Notes: generated by a model from the sequence alone, not told the origin. Shown: positions 7,686 through 17,281, counted from the stretch's first letter. The stretch: DNA of 64,000 nucleotides from Neobacillus jeddahensis (GCF_000612625.1 NZ_CCAS010000014.1:24319-88318), one strand, 5' to 3'. A program made the numbers and translations.

Positions 7686-8618
7686 TCATAAATGAATGTC
7701 TTGAGTATTATAATTAGTATCATTTCCATATTTTATATAACTCGTAAAATAATCGATTACATTTGGATCAATATTCTTATCAAATTTTCTAGCAAAAAAT
7801 TGAAGTGATTGCTCGATTGAAGTAATATCTTCATATGTTAAATACTGAGGTGAATTTCTCTCACTAAACTTTTCTCCCCATTTCAAATACAATAGGTTAT
7901 TTTTAACGACATTGGATTTAAATGGTGAATTCATGATTAAGGTATGAAAAAACCATTCATCAGGACAATAAGCATTGGTAAAAAAGTTAAAGTACCAATC
8001 ATTTTTCTCTAAAAACTCGACCACAAAGCTGGCAACTTCAAATGGAATGGTAAACCACTGTGAACCGCAATAAAAATTAAATTCTTTTGGCCAGTAATTA
8101 GTATTAGGGTATAAGTTAATCCCTCTATGGTATAATTCTTGAATAATTCGCCTGAAAATCCTGTAAGGGTGTGCCGAAGTATATCTTTTTCTGGCTCCTT
8201 TAGGCCAGTTAACCTTCAATACACATAAATTTTCTTTACCTATATCTTTAAAATTCATAAAGACATTTCCTCGGTTTTCCACTAGAAACTTCTTAAATCC
8301 ATTTCTCACCAGTAAATCCTGCCCACTCCTTAAGCAGACAAAATCATAATTATTATGAGAACGCATGACCTCTTTCAGTAGTAATATAGTAGCGGCCACT
8401 TGACTGATGTCTCCCCATTCACATTTAATACTTTCCCTTAAAATTTTTACATGTTGATTCTTAATGAGTTGTGGATATACTTGTTCATAAGTTCTTTTAT
8501 CAATATGAACAAATACGTCAGCTGCCCCTTCATCAATTAACTGGTTTATAAACATATTTACTTGTTGTGGATTTGTATGTATTTGCAACAAATAGGCTGT
8601 TCGGACAGTTTCACTCAC
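7686..8618 (-). CDS. GT14 family (core-2/I-branching type) glycosyltransferase, copy B
   Basis: 310 aa. It has the same motif series as copy A: VRTAYLLQIHTNPQQVNMFI, VFVHIDKR, CEWGDISQVAATILLL, DFVCLRSGQDLLV, GSQWFTIP and PDEWFFHTLIMNSPF. The two copies flank the decarboxylase-like gene, which points to a duplication around it. Both keep every shared motif, so both are probably active, perhaps adding successive or different branch sugars. The start has GGGGTG upstream. It follows the pyruvyltransferase gene by 32 bases, so they are probably co-transcribed. Confidence 0.85.
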   Translation of the reverse strand: MSETVRTAYLLQIHTNPQQVNMFINQLIDEGAADVFVHIDKRTYEQVYPQLIKNQHVKILRESIKCEWGDISQVAATILLLKEVMRSHNNYDFVCLRSGQDLLVRNGFKKFLVENRGNVFMNFKDIGKENLCVLKVNWPKGARKRYTSAHPYRIFRRIIQELYHRGINLYPNTNYWPKEFNFYCGSQWFTIPFEVASFVVEFLEKNDWYFNFFTNAYCPDEWFFHTLIMNSPFKSNVVKNNLLYLKWGEKFSERNSPQYLTYEDITSIEQSLQFFARKFDKNIDPNVIDYFTSYIKYGNDTNYNTQDIHL

Positions 8619-8650
8619 ATTTTCACCCCATTACCTAATTTCCTTTTCAT

Positions 8651-9727
8651 TCATTTTCTTAATGACTCCAAAATTAAATCAAATTTTTGAATATACTCTA
8701 AATACTTTACTTCATGGTCTTCCTTCCATTCCATTTGAACGAGCTGATTGATTTGCTCTAAAATATAGTCAATGTCAAAAACTTTTATATATCGTATAAA
8801 AGCTAAATCCGATAGCCAGCATTGATAAGTACTAATGATTTTATGATTACTATTTGAAAAAACGATACATGGTGTTTTCGTGATTGCACAAAATATCATT
8901 CCATGTAATCTATCAGTAACAACTACTTTTGCTTGTTTAAAAGCTATCCAAATATCCTCTAATTTCTGATTAGCCATATCAGTTGAGAAATCATTTATGA
9001 CAGTATCATAAAAGTGTACTTGCTGATATTTCTCTTCAATAGCGGCAATAAGACTATTCTTATGAATGGATGAGATCACTCCCTCTAGATCGTTTCGCAA
9101 GCAAATAATAACTCCCTTCCTATTAAAACGTGGTTCGGTCCTATTAATATAAAAGACAATATCTGGAACTAAATGAATATGATTCTTCTTAAAGCTATTC
9201 TTCATAAGTTCGTAGGATTTTAACTCTCTTGCAAAGATGTGCAGGTTTGGATGCTTTGAATAGATTTTAATGCTTTTATTAAGATTTTTTTCCTTTTTAA
9301 AATCGATTGATTGGGGAAATGAGATAATTTTATTATGTGGAAATGATTTAATAATATATCGTCTTTGATTCTCCAGCCCCTCATATACATCTCCCATATT
9401 GCCTCCCCCAATAGTCGTAATAATATCTGAAGGAGTAATTACCTTTTTTAGCTTTGTAAGAGAGTAAAGATTTTTTACATATAACGGAATAATTTCATAG
9501 TCGGGAAAATAATCTTTTAAGAAACTTGTTTGTGCCTCTGTAATGGCAACATCACCAAGATTCCCGTAATCTGCAGCCATAGCAACAAAAATTTTTAAGC
9601 CATTAGATAAAACTAAAGGAACATTATTCTTGCTGAAAAACGATCGAATTCTTAACTTTAAAGTCATTGGAATTTTATAAATCACTTTTAACTTTAGTTT
9701 GTTGATCACATCTAACATTTCATCCAC
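8651..9727 (-). CDS. Polysaccharide pyruvyl transferase family protein
   Basis: 358 aa. The family pattern is visible: MAADYGNLGDVAITEAQTSF near the start, TTIGGGNMGDVYEG, the long middle region, and VVTDRLHGMIFCAITKTPCIVF near the end (the DRLHG motif is diagnostic). Members such as CsaB, EpsI and EpsO transfer pyruvate from PEP to a sugar as a ketal, giving the polymer negative charge. The gene follows the GT4 gene after a 101-base gap and precedes a GT14 gene. The target sugar is unknown. Confidence 0.88.
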   Translation of the reverse strand: MDEMLDVINKLKLKVIYKIPMTLKLRIRSFFSKNNVPLVLSNGLKIFVAMAADYGNLGDVAITEAQTSFLKDYFPDYEIIPLYVKNLYSLTKLKKVITPSDIITTIGGGNMGDVYEGLENQRRYIIKSFPHNKIISFPQSIDFKKEKNLNKSIKIYSKHPNLHIFARELKSYELMKNSFKKNHIHLVPDIVFYINRTEPRFNRKGVIICLRNDLEGVISSIHKNSLIAAIEEKYQQVHFYDTVINDFSTDMANQKLEDIWIAFKQAKVVVTDRLHGMIFCAITKTPCIVFSNSNHKIISTYQCWLSDLAFIRYIKVFDIDYILEQINQLVQMEWKEDHEVKYLEYIQKFDLILESLRK

Positions 9728-9828
9728 TCCAAAGATTCAAGTAACCTTTTTAGATAACGTGGTAATGATGAATCAATTGTACTCATTACTATACTTTTTT
9801 TCATTATAACGAACAATACGGTATTTTT

Positions 9829-11013
9829 TTACAATCGTTTTACTATTCCAGTATTATTATTTACCATATTTATTCTATTTTTAGTAAAATCATCCATATC
9901 AAGGTATATTTCTTTTATTTCTTTTATCACATTTTCAAGTGAATAACGCTTAATTTGTTCTAGGTTCTGTTTACCAAACTCTTCCCTTAATTCTTTTGAA
10001 TTATAAAGAATCTCAATCGCATTGGCACAGGCATCTGCATCCTCTACCCCAACCACAAATCCATTCACACCATTTGTAACTAAATCACTATTCCCCCTGC
10101 ATCCAGTAACAACGACAGGCAACCCAGTAGCCATAGCTTCCATAATATTAACAGGGAGTCCCTCTTGCCTAGATGTCGAAATGGCTAAATCCGAGATGGT
10201 CATGATGTTGTCAATATCTCTACGGAAACCTAAAAATTCAACATGATTTTCAAGCCCCAATTCTTGAACCAACTTCTTATATGCATTAACTTGATCCCCA
10301 TCCCCTACAAGGAATAGCTTTATATTTTTTATTTTTTCGTTTAGTTGATGGACTGCTTTGATTAACAAGTCCTGATGCTTCCTGTAGCTTAGTTCCCCAA
10401 CATAAGTAATAATAAAATCTTGAGAACTTACTTCATACTCTTTTCTTAATCTCATTTTCTCTTCAAAGGAATGGGGTTTAAACCGATGAAGGTTTAGTCC
10501 TACCCCATGTACTATATAGATCGGTCCTTTCCTTCTTAGATTAAATTTCTTAGCCGAGTGATAGTCCTCCTCATTCATTGTAATAAGAATATCAGTCCAT
10601 TTAGCAGCAAGCCTTTCTAGGGAATAAAAAATAAGCCAGTTGAAGATTGGTGCACCTTTAAAGAAGTGAAAACCATGCGCGGTATATAAAATTTTTACAC
10701 CTTGGATATTTCTACAAGCAGCTCTAGTGATTAATGAGGCTACAGGTGTATGAACATGAACTAATTGATATCCTTCACTTTTCATGATCTTTTTGATTTC
10801 TCGATACGCTTGAATATTTTCTTTATGGAAAGGGGACCTTTGAAAACTAACGGGATGAACCTTACATTCCAAATGAAGTAATTCCTTATTTAATTCCTGA
10901 ACCGGATTACATGCGATTCCCACTTCATTCCCCTGCTCTATTAAAAATTTAATATGGGGAATTAAAAATGCATTTACTGTGTTCGATATCGTTGCAACAT
11001 ATAAAATTTTCAT
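9829..11013 (-). CDS. Glycosyltransferase family 4 (EpsD-like)
   Basis: 394 aa, GT-B fold. The N-terminal acceptor domain starts MKILYVATISNTVNAFLIPHI and includes VHVHTPVASLITRAACR and YTAHGFHFFKG. The C-terminal nucleotide-sugar domain has ITYVGELSYRKHQDLLIKA, VGDGDQ and the EX7E-type segment STSRQEGLPVNIMEAMATGLP. TAHGFHF after the GT4 N-terminus is typical of EpsD/CapM-type enzymes. It is separated from the MurJ-like gene by 2 bases, so it belongs to the operon. It adds one sugar to the lipid-linked repeat unit on the cytoplasmic side; the sugar cannot be predicted. Confidence 0.88.
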   Translation of the reverse strand: MKILYVATISNTVNAFLIPHIKFLIEQGNEVGIACNPVQELNKELLHLECKVHPVSFQRSPFHKENIQAYREIKKIMKSEGYQLVHVHTPVASLITRAACRNIQGVKILYTAHGFHFFKGAPIFNWLIFYSLERLAAKWTDILITMNEEDYHSAKKFNLRRKGPIYIVHGVGLNLHRFKPHSFEEKMRLRKEYEVSSQDFIITYVGELSYRKHQDLLIKAVHQLNEKIKNIKLFLVGDGDQVNAYKKLVQELGLENHVEFLGFRRDIDNIMTISDLAISTSRQEGLPVNIMEAMATGLPVVVTGCRGNSDLVTNGVNGFVVGVEDADACANAIEILYNSKELREEFGKQNLEQIKRYSLENVIKEIKEIYLDMDDFTKNRINMVNNNTGIVKRL

Positions 11014-11015
11014 TT

Positions 11016-12557
11016 TTATGCCTTCACCACCTTATTTTCTTTTCCTGCCTTGAACTTTACTTTTATTTCATCAACGATCAAATCAACTTCCTTAATTTTC
11101 AAAAAATAAATCATAATAAAATAAACAACTGCTCCAATGAATACCGATAGTAGTAATGAGCTAGCTATATTTAATTTACTCGTCAAATGATCATAAATGA
11201 ATCGGCTTAAACCTCCCATAACAAGAGAAGAAACTGCAATTTTCATAAAGGAAATGGACACCTTTTTTAATCCCATCCTCCCTATCTTTTTTCGAAGTTT
11301 AATTAATAAAAGGAACGTACAGAAAATAGTTGAGATACTTGTAGCTAGAGCTAACCCTCCTATACCCATTATTTTGGATAACATAATATTTAGGAGAATG
11401 TTTAAAACCATTGCTAATGCTGCATTAATCATTGGAGTTTTGGTATCTTGAAGTGAATAAAATGTATTGGATAAAGTTTCCCTATGGCTTAAAGCGACAA
11501 TTCCGATTGAAAAATAGAATAGTGCATTGGAAGTCATCACTAATGCTTGGGCATCAAAGTGTCCCCTTCCATAAAGTAATTCAACAATCGGAGCTGCAAA
11601 AAACATACAACCTACTGCTGCTGGCACAACTAATATGTTCACAGCACTGATGGATCCAGACAGTACCAACTTCATTTCATCCATCTTATTTTTCGCAGTT
11701 AATTTAGATATTTTTGGGTACAGAACCGAACTAATTGACAAAACAAATATACCAATGATTACTACACTTAATGTATTGGCATAGTTTAATGCTGCAATTC
11801 CACCTTCTGTAATATTAGAAGCCAATGTACGGTCAATTAATAAATTGATTTGGACAACCGAAGTACCAAGAATGGCTGGCAATGCTAAAAGGGACATTTT
11901 TCTTATATTTTGGTCTTTAAAATCTAATGTGAATTTATACCTGAATTTACTTTTCATACTAAAAATAAATAAAAGCAAGAATTGTGAAAAGACAGCGACT
12001 AAAGTGCCTATTGCCAAAAAATAAATGTTCTCATGAGAACTAATATAGATAGAGGCAATCATAATTAAATTTGCTGGAAACCCCATAATAGTAGGAATAA
12101 TAAAAACTCCCTTAATTTGAAGATAAGCCAGGTAAACATAATTTAATCCCGAAAAATATACTCCTACTATTGTTACTCTAGTAAAGGATACCGTTAAATC
12201 CAACGTATCTCCTTTAAATCCAGATGCAAATAACTTTACGATAGGCTCAGTATAAATAAGGCCAGCGATAAAGATGATTGTACAAATAGCTAAAACCAAA
12301 TTAATAACATTATTGGTATAATGTAGTGCTTTATCTGCTCCTTCACTATTTTCTATTCTTGTATACATAGGTATAAATCCCACTGAAATACCTTTACCTA
12401 TGAGGGCAAAAATCACAGTTGGAATCGTCATGGAAATCAAATAAACATCACTAATATCGGTGGCCCCATAAAAATAGGATAAAACAATATCCCTTGCAAA
12501 TCCTAAAATTTTTGAAACGATAGTTATTAGCATTAATATAAAGACGGTTTTTTTCAT
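11016..12557 (-). CDS. MurJ/MviN-family lipid-linked oligosaccharide flippase
   Basis: 513 aa with about 14 predicted membrane helices across the whole length. The N-terminus (ILMLITIVSKILGFARDIVLSYFYGATDISD) is the hallmark of MurJ/MviN proteins. MurJ itself flips lipid II. Copies inside EPS clusters, in place of a Wzx, are taken to export the EPS repeat unit. No separate Wzx is present in this region, so this is the only flippase candidate. It lies between a kinase-like gene (8-base gap) and the GT4 gene. Confidence 0.85.
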   Translation of the reverse strand: MKKTVFILMLITIVSKILGFARDIVLSYFYGATDISDVYLISMTIPTVIFALIGKGISVGFIPMYTRIENSEGADKALHYTNNVINLVLAICTIIFIAGLIYTEPIVKLFASGFKGDTLDLTVSFTRVTIVGVYFSGLNYVYLAYLQIKGVFIIPTIMGFPANLIMIASIYISSHENIYFLAIGTLVAVFSQFLLLFIFSMKSKFRYKFTLDFKDQNIRKMSLLALPAILGTSVVQINLLIDRTLASNITEGGIAALNYANTLSVVIIGIFVLSISSVLYPKISKLTAKNKMDEMKLVLSGSISAVNILVVPAAVGCMFFAAPIVELLYGRGHFDAQALVMTSNALFYFSIGIVALSHRETLSNTFYSLQDTKTPMINAALAMVLNILLNIMLSKIMGIGGLALATSISTIFCTFLLLIKLRKKIGRMGLKKVSISFMKIAVSSLVMGGLSRFIYDHLTSKLNIASSLLLSVFIGAVVYFIMIYFLKIKEVDLIVDEIKVKFKAGKENKVVKA

Positions 12558-12565
12558 CTTATCGC

Positions 12566-13693
12566 CTACATATCCATATTGATATACTGTTTATTCGCTA
12601 TAACCTGTGGGACACATTGGACTTTTCCCAGTAATATTTTATATTTACTTAAATAATCCATTTGATCGATTCGATCCAAATGTGCTAATCGTTCCTTAAA
12701 AAAGTTAAGAAAATAAATATAAAAGTAATCTAACCGAAATTCATCTTGAAACTTCAAATTAAATTGAGAAAATATTCTCTTAAAATATAAATCAAAATCC
12801 CCTTTAACATACTTATCGATATAAAGGTAATTATTATTTACATATACCTCCAGCCACATTAAATGGAAAAAATCATAGAAAAAAATATATTCCATTGAAT
12901 ATTCCCAGTCTATGTAATAGATATTGGATTCCTCTCCTTTAGCTAGTAAGGTATTGGCTGTCCAAAGATCTCCATGCAATGGTAAATAGGGAAACTTAGC
13001 ACCAATTATTTGGGGTGATATTTTATTAAAAATATCTTGAGTCTCATTTGCACTTCCAGTCGTTATTAATAAATCCTCAGCTGTAATAAAAGAAGAAATC
13101 CGTTTTTCAATACACTGTTCAAAGTAATCGATATATCGGTTGAAAATATCAAACATCAGATATAAATAATCATCTTCTTGCCACGAATGATTCTGTTTGA
13201 ATTGGACCAACTCTTCAATGATCATTTTTTTTTCGTAATCGACACATAAAATAGCCGGCATTGGAAAATAATTATTAAAATTTTCATATTGCTCAAGAAC
13301 GGTTAAGAAATGTTTCTCTTCATAAAAAACGGACAATACTTGATTGCTGAATAGATCAAATATTTTACTATCACTATATCCTTGTGTGCTTCTAACCGGC
13401 CGATAGACCGTACCACAAAATCCATTTTTATATAGACCCATATAAGGAACAATAAATTTATTTCTAAAGAGTGTTTTCCTTAAAATAAAGACAAGCGTTT
13501 TAATGGACAATTGATGATAGTTATTTTGAAAAATTTGATCGGCTCTTTGTTTTGTGTACGGGTCATTTCTCCAAATATATTTAATAGAATCATCATATTC
13601 ATAGATACCTGCACACATATATTGCGTGTGTCTATGAAAGCTTCTCTTTATCTGTCTTTTCCGTTTAATATACTCAAATATTTTATTAAACAT
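12566..13693 (-). CDS. Aminoglycoside-phosphotransferase-fold kinase in the EPS operon
   Basis: 375 aa from the ATG at 13693, which has a clear AGAGGG site. The C-terminal lobe has the APH/choline-kinase catalytic motif LHGDLWTANTLL (about residue 240) and the metal-binding IDWEYSMEYIFFYDFFHL. This fold phosphorylates small molecules such as aminoglycosides, choline or sugars. The ATG overlaps the end of the polymerase gene, so translation is probably coupled. Within an EPS cluster it may phosphorylate a sugar or amino-alcohol that is then put on the polymer. The substrate is unknown. Confidence 0.72.
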   Translation of the reverse strand: MFNKIFEYIKRKRQIKRSFHRHTQYMCAGIYEYDDSIKYIWRNDPYTKQRADQIFQNNYHQLSIKTLVFILRKTLFRNKFIVPYMGLYKNGFCGTVYRPVRSTQGYSDSKIFDLFSNQVLSVFYEEKHFLTVLEQYENFNNYFPMPAILCVDYEKKMIIEELVQFKQNHSWQEDDYLYLMFDIFNRYIDYFEQCIEKRISSFITAEDLLITTGSANETQDIFNKISPQIIGAKFPYLPLHGDLWTANTLLAKGEESNIYYIDWEYSMEYIFFYDFFHLMWLEVYVNNNYLYIDKYVKGDFDLYFKRIFSQFNLKFQDEFRLDYFYIYFLNFFKERLAHLDRIDQMDYLSKYKILLGKVQCVPQVIANKQYINMDM

Positions 13694-14975
13694 TTTGTTC
13701 CCTCTTATATTTTTTAAGATTTTCATTCCTATCTAATGAAGCCATTAGTCCTCCCAATACCAGCCAAAGGATTCGGGCATTATTTAATGAAATAGCCATA
13801 GAGCCAAGTAAGAGAACAATAATAATATCCCTTAAAATAAAATTAACTTCTGCATTAAATAGACGGGAATTGGTTGCTTTCCCGAGGATAAAAAATACAT
13901 AAGAGAATAAGAGTACTGCTAGCGGTAAGCCCCACTCCGTCGATACCTGTAAAAATGTATTATGAGAAATATCACTTTGATTAAACAGTTCAATTGCAAT
14001 ATTGGAATAGGTTCCAATTCCAATACCTATAATCGGAGATAGCTGTATTAGACTCCAAGCAACTTTCCAAGTGATATTTCTTCCAGAACCATTTTCAGAA
14101 AAGGCACTGCTAAAATCAGTAAATAATACTTGGACTCTAGCAAATGCAGGTATGCTAGAGCTTAATACAGTAACAAAGTTCTGTAGAAAACTAACCATTA
14201 GTGGAATGAATAGGATTAAAAAGATAACCAAAAAGATTTGAGTGATCACAGAAAGGGCTCTTTTATTTTTGGTAAACACATATTCTGAAACTCGTAAGAC
14301 TAAATAACAAAATAATGTGAGAATTCCTGTTTTTGAACCTGAGATTAACACTGCTGAAGCTGTTATAAACAAGGCTATAAACTTATATTTTGGTTTAATA
14401 TGGCTTGCCCTGCTTATATATACATTTGCCGAAATCTGCAGAACAGCAAAGTAATTAGGATCAATCATTAGCCCTCTATATCTAGTATGTTCAAAAAATA
14501 ATATGTCGGAAAAAATGGGGATATTTAAAACCGTCCAAAGGAGTCCTAAACCACCGATGACCATTCCAAAAATGGAGTACCATTTAATTGTTTTTTCCAT
14601 TAAACCAACCTTTAATAAATTGTATCCAAAAATAAAATAGATAAATATCGCCATTAGTTTAATATACTCACTTAAAAGTCTTGTTGGCACTGGGTTATAC
14701 ATAAAATGAAAAGGGATATAAAATACAGCCGTAACCAAAACCACCATTGAAACGATAAGAAAGTAAAGCAATGGAGCAAGTGGGATAAGCAATTGGTTTC
14801 TATAGACAAGAGTGACAAAAATAATCAGACAAAATAAATCTGAAAAGGAAATATTGACACCAAAAATGACTTGCGATTGATGTAATAAAAGTGCCAAGAA
14901 TAACAAGGCTATTGTGATTAGAAGATTATTATTCATATTCTTATGACTGTCGATTTCATATAATGAGGCAAACAC
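13686..14975 (-). CDS. O-antigen ligase/polymerase family membrane protein (Wzy-like EPS polymerase)
   Basis: 429 aa, about 10-12 hydrophobic segments. The Wzy_C-type loop is visible at residues ~300-360: GSGRNITWKVAWSLI, LSPIIGIGIGTYSN and SHNTFLQVSTEWGLP (the H-N-T-F-L motif is typical). It probably joins lipid-linked repeat units outside the membrane. The start is uncertain: the GTG at 14975 has AAAGGGG 12 bases upstream, and an ATG at 14936 is the alternative. The 3' end overlaps the next gene by 8 bases. Confidence 0.82.
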   Translation of the reverse strand: MFASLYEIDSHKNMNNNLLITIALLFLALLLHQSQVIFGVNISFSDLFCLIIFVTLVYRNQLLIPLAPLLYFLIVSMVVLVTAVFYIPFHFMYNPVPTRLLSEYIKLMAIFIYFIFGYNLLKVGLMEKTIKWYSIFGMVIGGLGLLWTVLNIPIFSDILFFEHTRYRGLMIDPNYFAVLQISANVYISRASHIKPKYKFIALFITASAVLISGSKTGILTLFCYLVLRVSEYVFTKNKRALSVITQIFLVIFLILFIPLMVSFLQNFVTVLSSSIPAFARVQVLFTDFSSAFSENGSGRNITWKVAWSLIQLSPIIGIGIGTYSNIAIELFNQSDISHNTFLQVSTEWGLPLAVLLFSYVFFILGKATNSRLFNAEVNFILRDIIIVLLLGSMAISLNNARILWLVLGGLMASLDRNENLKKYKREQNV

Positions 14976-15037
14976 TATTCACTGGCCCCTTTCTTACCAA
15001 TAAAGACAAATTGCTTGCTCTAATCAATGTTAACTGA

Positions 15038-15802
15038 TTAAAAAATCCTAAAGATTTTTTTCCTTATTGGTATAGGCTGTTCAATATGAGGGCTTTGTCC
15101 CGTTATCAGCATTTGAGCATTTTCTTGGAAGTAATATCGAAAATCAACCCCAAACTTTTTCGCAATGGATTCATATGCTTCATTAAGTGTGAAGCTTCTA
15201 AGCTCCGTATTATGAGCGTCTGTTGCGATGAAATGTGCCAACTGATGTTTTATGATTTCTTCTGAAAAAGTTTTTACCTTTTTTCCAAAATGTCCAATAA
15301 TACTTCCCGATGTAAGTTGAGTTAACGCACCCTCCTGTACTAGCTCAAACAATAAGTCATGGTCACGTAAAAAACCTTTATTTCTCTCTGGATGAACGAT
15401 AATAGGTGTAATCCCCCTTAATAAAAGCTCATAGACAACTTCCTGTGTGTATCCAGGAACCTCCCCGGATGGCAATTCTAATAATAAATATTCCCCATTA
15501 TTATCCAGAGTTAGTATTTCATCCCGCTCAATTGAATCAAAGATTTCCAGATGGATTCTTATTTCTTGACCTGGATGAATGGATAGTGGGATCTTCTCTT
15601 GTTGTATATAACGATTGAGGAATGCTACACTTTGCAGGATGTCTTCCTTTGAATTTTCATACCACCCATTCATATGATGGGGCGTGGCAAAAAGATGGGT
15701 AATCCTTTCATTTACTGCCCTTTCTACCATCGCTACGCAATTTGTAAAATTAGGGGGTCCGTCATCAATACCGGGTAAAATATGACAATGCAAATCAATC
15801 AT
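15038..15802 (-). CDS. PHP-type tyrosine-protein phosphatase (CpsB/CapC/YwqE-like)
   Basis: 254 aa from the second ATG; the GGGGG site fits 15802 better than 15808. The metal-binding PHP motifs are present: MIDLHCHILPGIDDGP at the start, FATPHHMNG, IIVHPERN and ATDAHN near the end. Known members are Mn-dependent phosphatases that remove phosphate from the tyrosine cluster of the partner BY-kinase and so tune polymer length. It lies directly downstream of that kinase gene, as in many capsule operons. Confidence 0.93.
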   Translation of the reverse strand: MIDLHCHILPGIDDGPPNFTNCVAMVERAVNERITHLFATPHHMNGWYENSKEDILQSVAFLNRYIQQEKIPLSIHPGQEIRIHLEIFDSIERDEILTLDNNGEYLLLELPSGEVPGYTQEVVYELLLRGITPIIVHPERNKGFLRDHDLLFELVQEGALTQLTSGSIIGHFGKKVKTFSEEIIKHQLAHFIATDAHNTELRSFTLNEAYESIAKKFGVDFRYYFQENAQMLITGQSPHIEQPIPIRKKIFRIF

Positions 15803-15870
15803 AAACATGCCCCCTTAAAAGTCTAGTATAGGAAACGAATTCAATTTCTCTAAAGTTAATTTTCACACTT

Positions 15871-16563
15871 TTATCCGTATTGATAATAAGTTTCATTGTT
15901 TGAATCTACACCATTAACAACTACACCCAATAATTGGGCATTAGCATTTTCTAAAACTACTTTTGATTTCAATGCAACTTCCTTCCGAGTTTTCCCACTG
16001 GCCACAACCAAAATCACTCCATCACATTTGTTAGCAATGATTTGTGAATCTGTGGCAGCAAGAATAGGCGGTGTATCATAAATTACATATTCGAATCCTG
16101 TATTAAGTACTTTTATCAGAACTTGCATTGCCTCTGAATCTAGAAGTTGGTATGGGTTTGGCGGTATTTGACCACTGGTTAAAATTGCTAAGTTTGGAAT
16201 ACTTGTAATTTGGATCGCCTGTTTTAGGCTTATTTTCTTAGTAAGAACACTAGTTAATCCCTCAGTATTACTAAGATTGAACGCGTAATGTACAGAGGGT
16301 TTCCTAAGATCTGCATCCACGAGTAGCACCTTTTTCCCTTGTTGTGCTAGGACAATGGCTAAATTGGCTGAAGTTGTTGATTTCCCATCTGAAGGTTCTG
16401 GAGAGGTAACAACGATTGATTTAATATCTTTGTCAATAGAAGAAAATTGTAAATTGTTTCGAATCAGGCGATATTTTTCAGTTATTGGAGACTTGGAATT
16501 ATTATGAGCAATTAAATTAATTACGGCTCTTTTACTTTTTAATGTTCTAGGCAACCGTATCAC
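15871..16563 (-). CDS. BY-kinase, CpsD/CapB/EpsB-like tyrosine kinase
   Basis: 230 aa. A Walker A motif (SPEPSDGKSTTSANLA, K at ~61), Walker A' (VLLVDADLRKPS) and Walker B (YVIYDTPP) are clear. The C-terminus is short with only a small tyrosine cluster (TYYQYG), fewer Tyr than many relatives. The kinase works with the membrane adaptor encoded just upstream (17-base overlap) and is reversed by the PHP phosphatase downstream. Together they control EPS chain length and export. Confidence 0.92.
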   Translation of the reverse strand: MIRLPRTLKSKRAVINLIAHNNSKSPITEKYRLIRNNLQFSSIDKDIKSIVVTSPEPSDGKSTTSANLAIVLAQQGKKVLLVDADLRKPSVHYAFNLSNTEGLTSVLTKKISLKQAIQITSIPNLAILTSGQIPPNPYQLLDSEAMQVLIKVLNTGFEYVIYDTPPILAATDSQIIANKCDGVILVVASGKTRKEVALKSKVVLENANAQLLGVVVNGVDSNNETYYQYG

Positions 16564-17281
16564 TCCTAAATTTCTGTTTTTTTGAACGCTTTCTTCCTTT
16601 TGAGTTAGATTTGGACATTTTTGGTATTGAACCTAATACCGGCATTCCAAGAATTTCTCCAATGTCCTCTTCTTTCTTTAAAGTGTTGTCTAAGAATTCT
16701 AATACAAATGAAAGCCCAAGTCCTGCCATCAAACCAACCAATACACCTATGGTTATATTTAACTTCGGATTAGGTTTAATAGGAATAGGTTTTTCTTTTA
16801 TTTCGGCCACTGCTAAAATACTCACATTATCTACATTCATAATATTTTGAATTTCCTCTTGAAATATAGTAGAAATGGTATTTGCTATTTCTACCGCTTT
16901 ACTATGACTTCCATCCTCAACTGTCAATGAAAAGACCTGTGAATTTTCTTGGCTGCTTACTGAAATATTTTTATTCAGTTGTTCCACACTAAGATTTAAG
17001 TCAAGTTTATTTATGACTTTTTCTAAAATGACGGGACTCTTTATAATGACACTATACGTATTAATTAAATCCACATTACTTTGTAACGCGGTTATGTCCA
17101 ACCTATTTTCAGAGCTTTTTTGATTCACCAGTATTTGTGTTGAAGCTTGATACACAGGTTTTAAAACAAAAAAGGAAATGGCCCCACTAATCAATGTCAC
17201 AGCCAGTGTAATGAGGAAAATTAATTTCCAGCGTTTCTTTAAAGTTATAAAAACATCAGCTAGACTGATTGCTTTGTCCAT
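16547..17281 (-). CDS. Wzz/YveK-like chain-length determinant (EpsA-type kinase activator)
   Basis: 244 aa from the ATG at 17281, which has GGGAGG correctly placed; the longer frame to 17323 lies inside the upstream gene. Two membrane helices (residues ~20-42 and ~172-195) flank an extracytoplasmic domain. The protein starts ISLADVFITLKKRWKLIF and has the conserved PIKPNPKLNITIG before the second helix. The Lys/Arg-rich tail should contact the BY-kinase. Its start overlaps the SinR-like gene by 26 bases, so translation is linked. Confidence 0.9.
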   Translation of the reverse strand: MDKAISLADVFITLKKRWKLIFLITLAVTLISGAISFFVLKPVYQASTQILVNQKSSENRLDITALQSNVDLINTYSVIIKSPVILEKVINKLDLNLSVEQLNKNISVSSQENSQVFSLTVEDGSHSKAVEIANTISTIFQEEIQNIMNVDNVSILAVAEIKEKPIPIKPNPKLNITIGVLVGLMAGLGLSFVLEFLDNTLKKEEDIGEILGMPVLGSIPKMSKSNSKGRKRSKKQKFRSDTVA

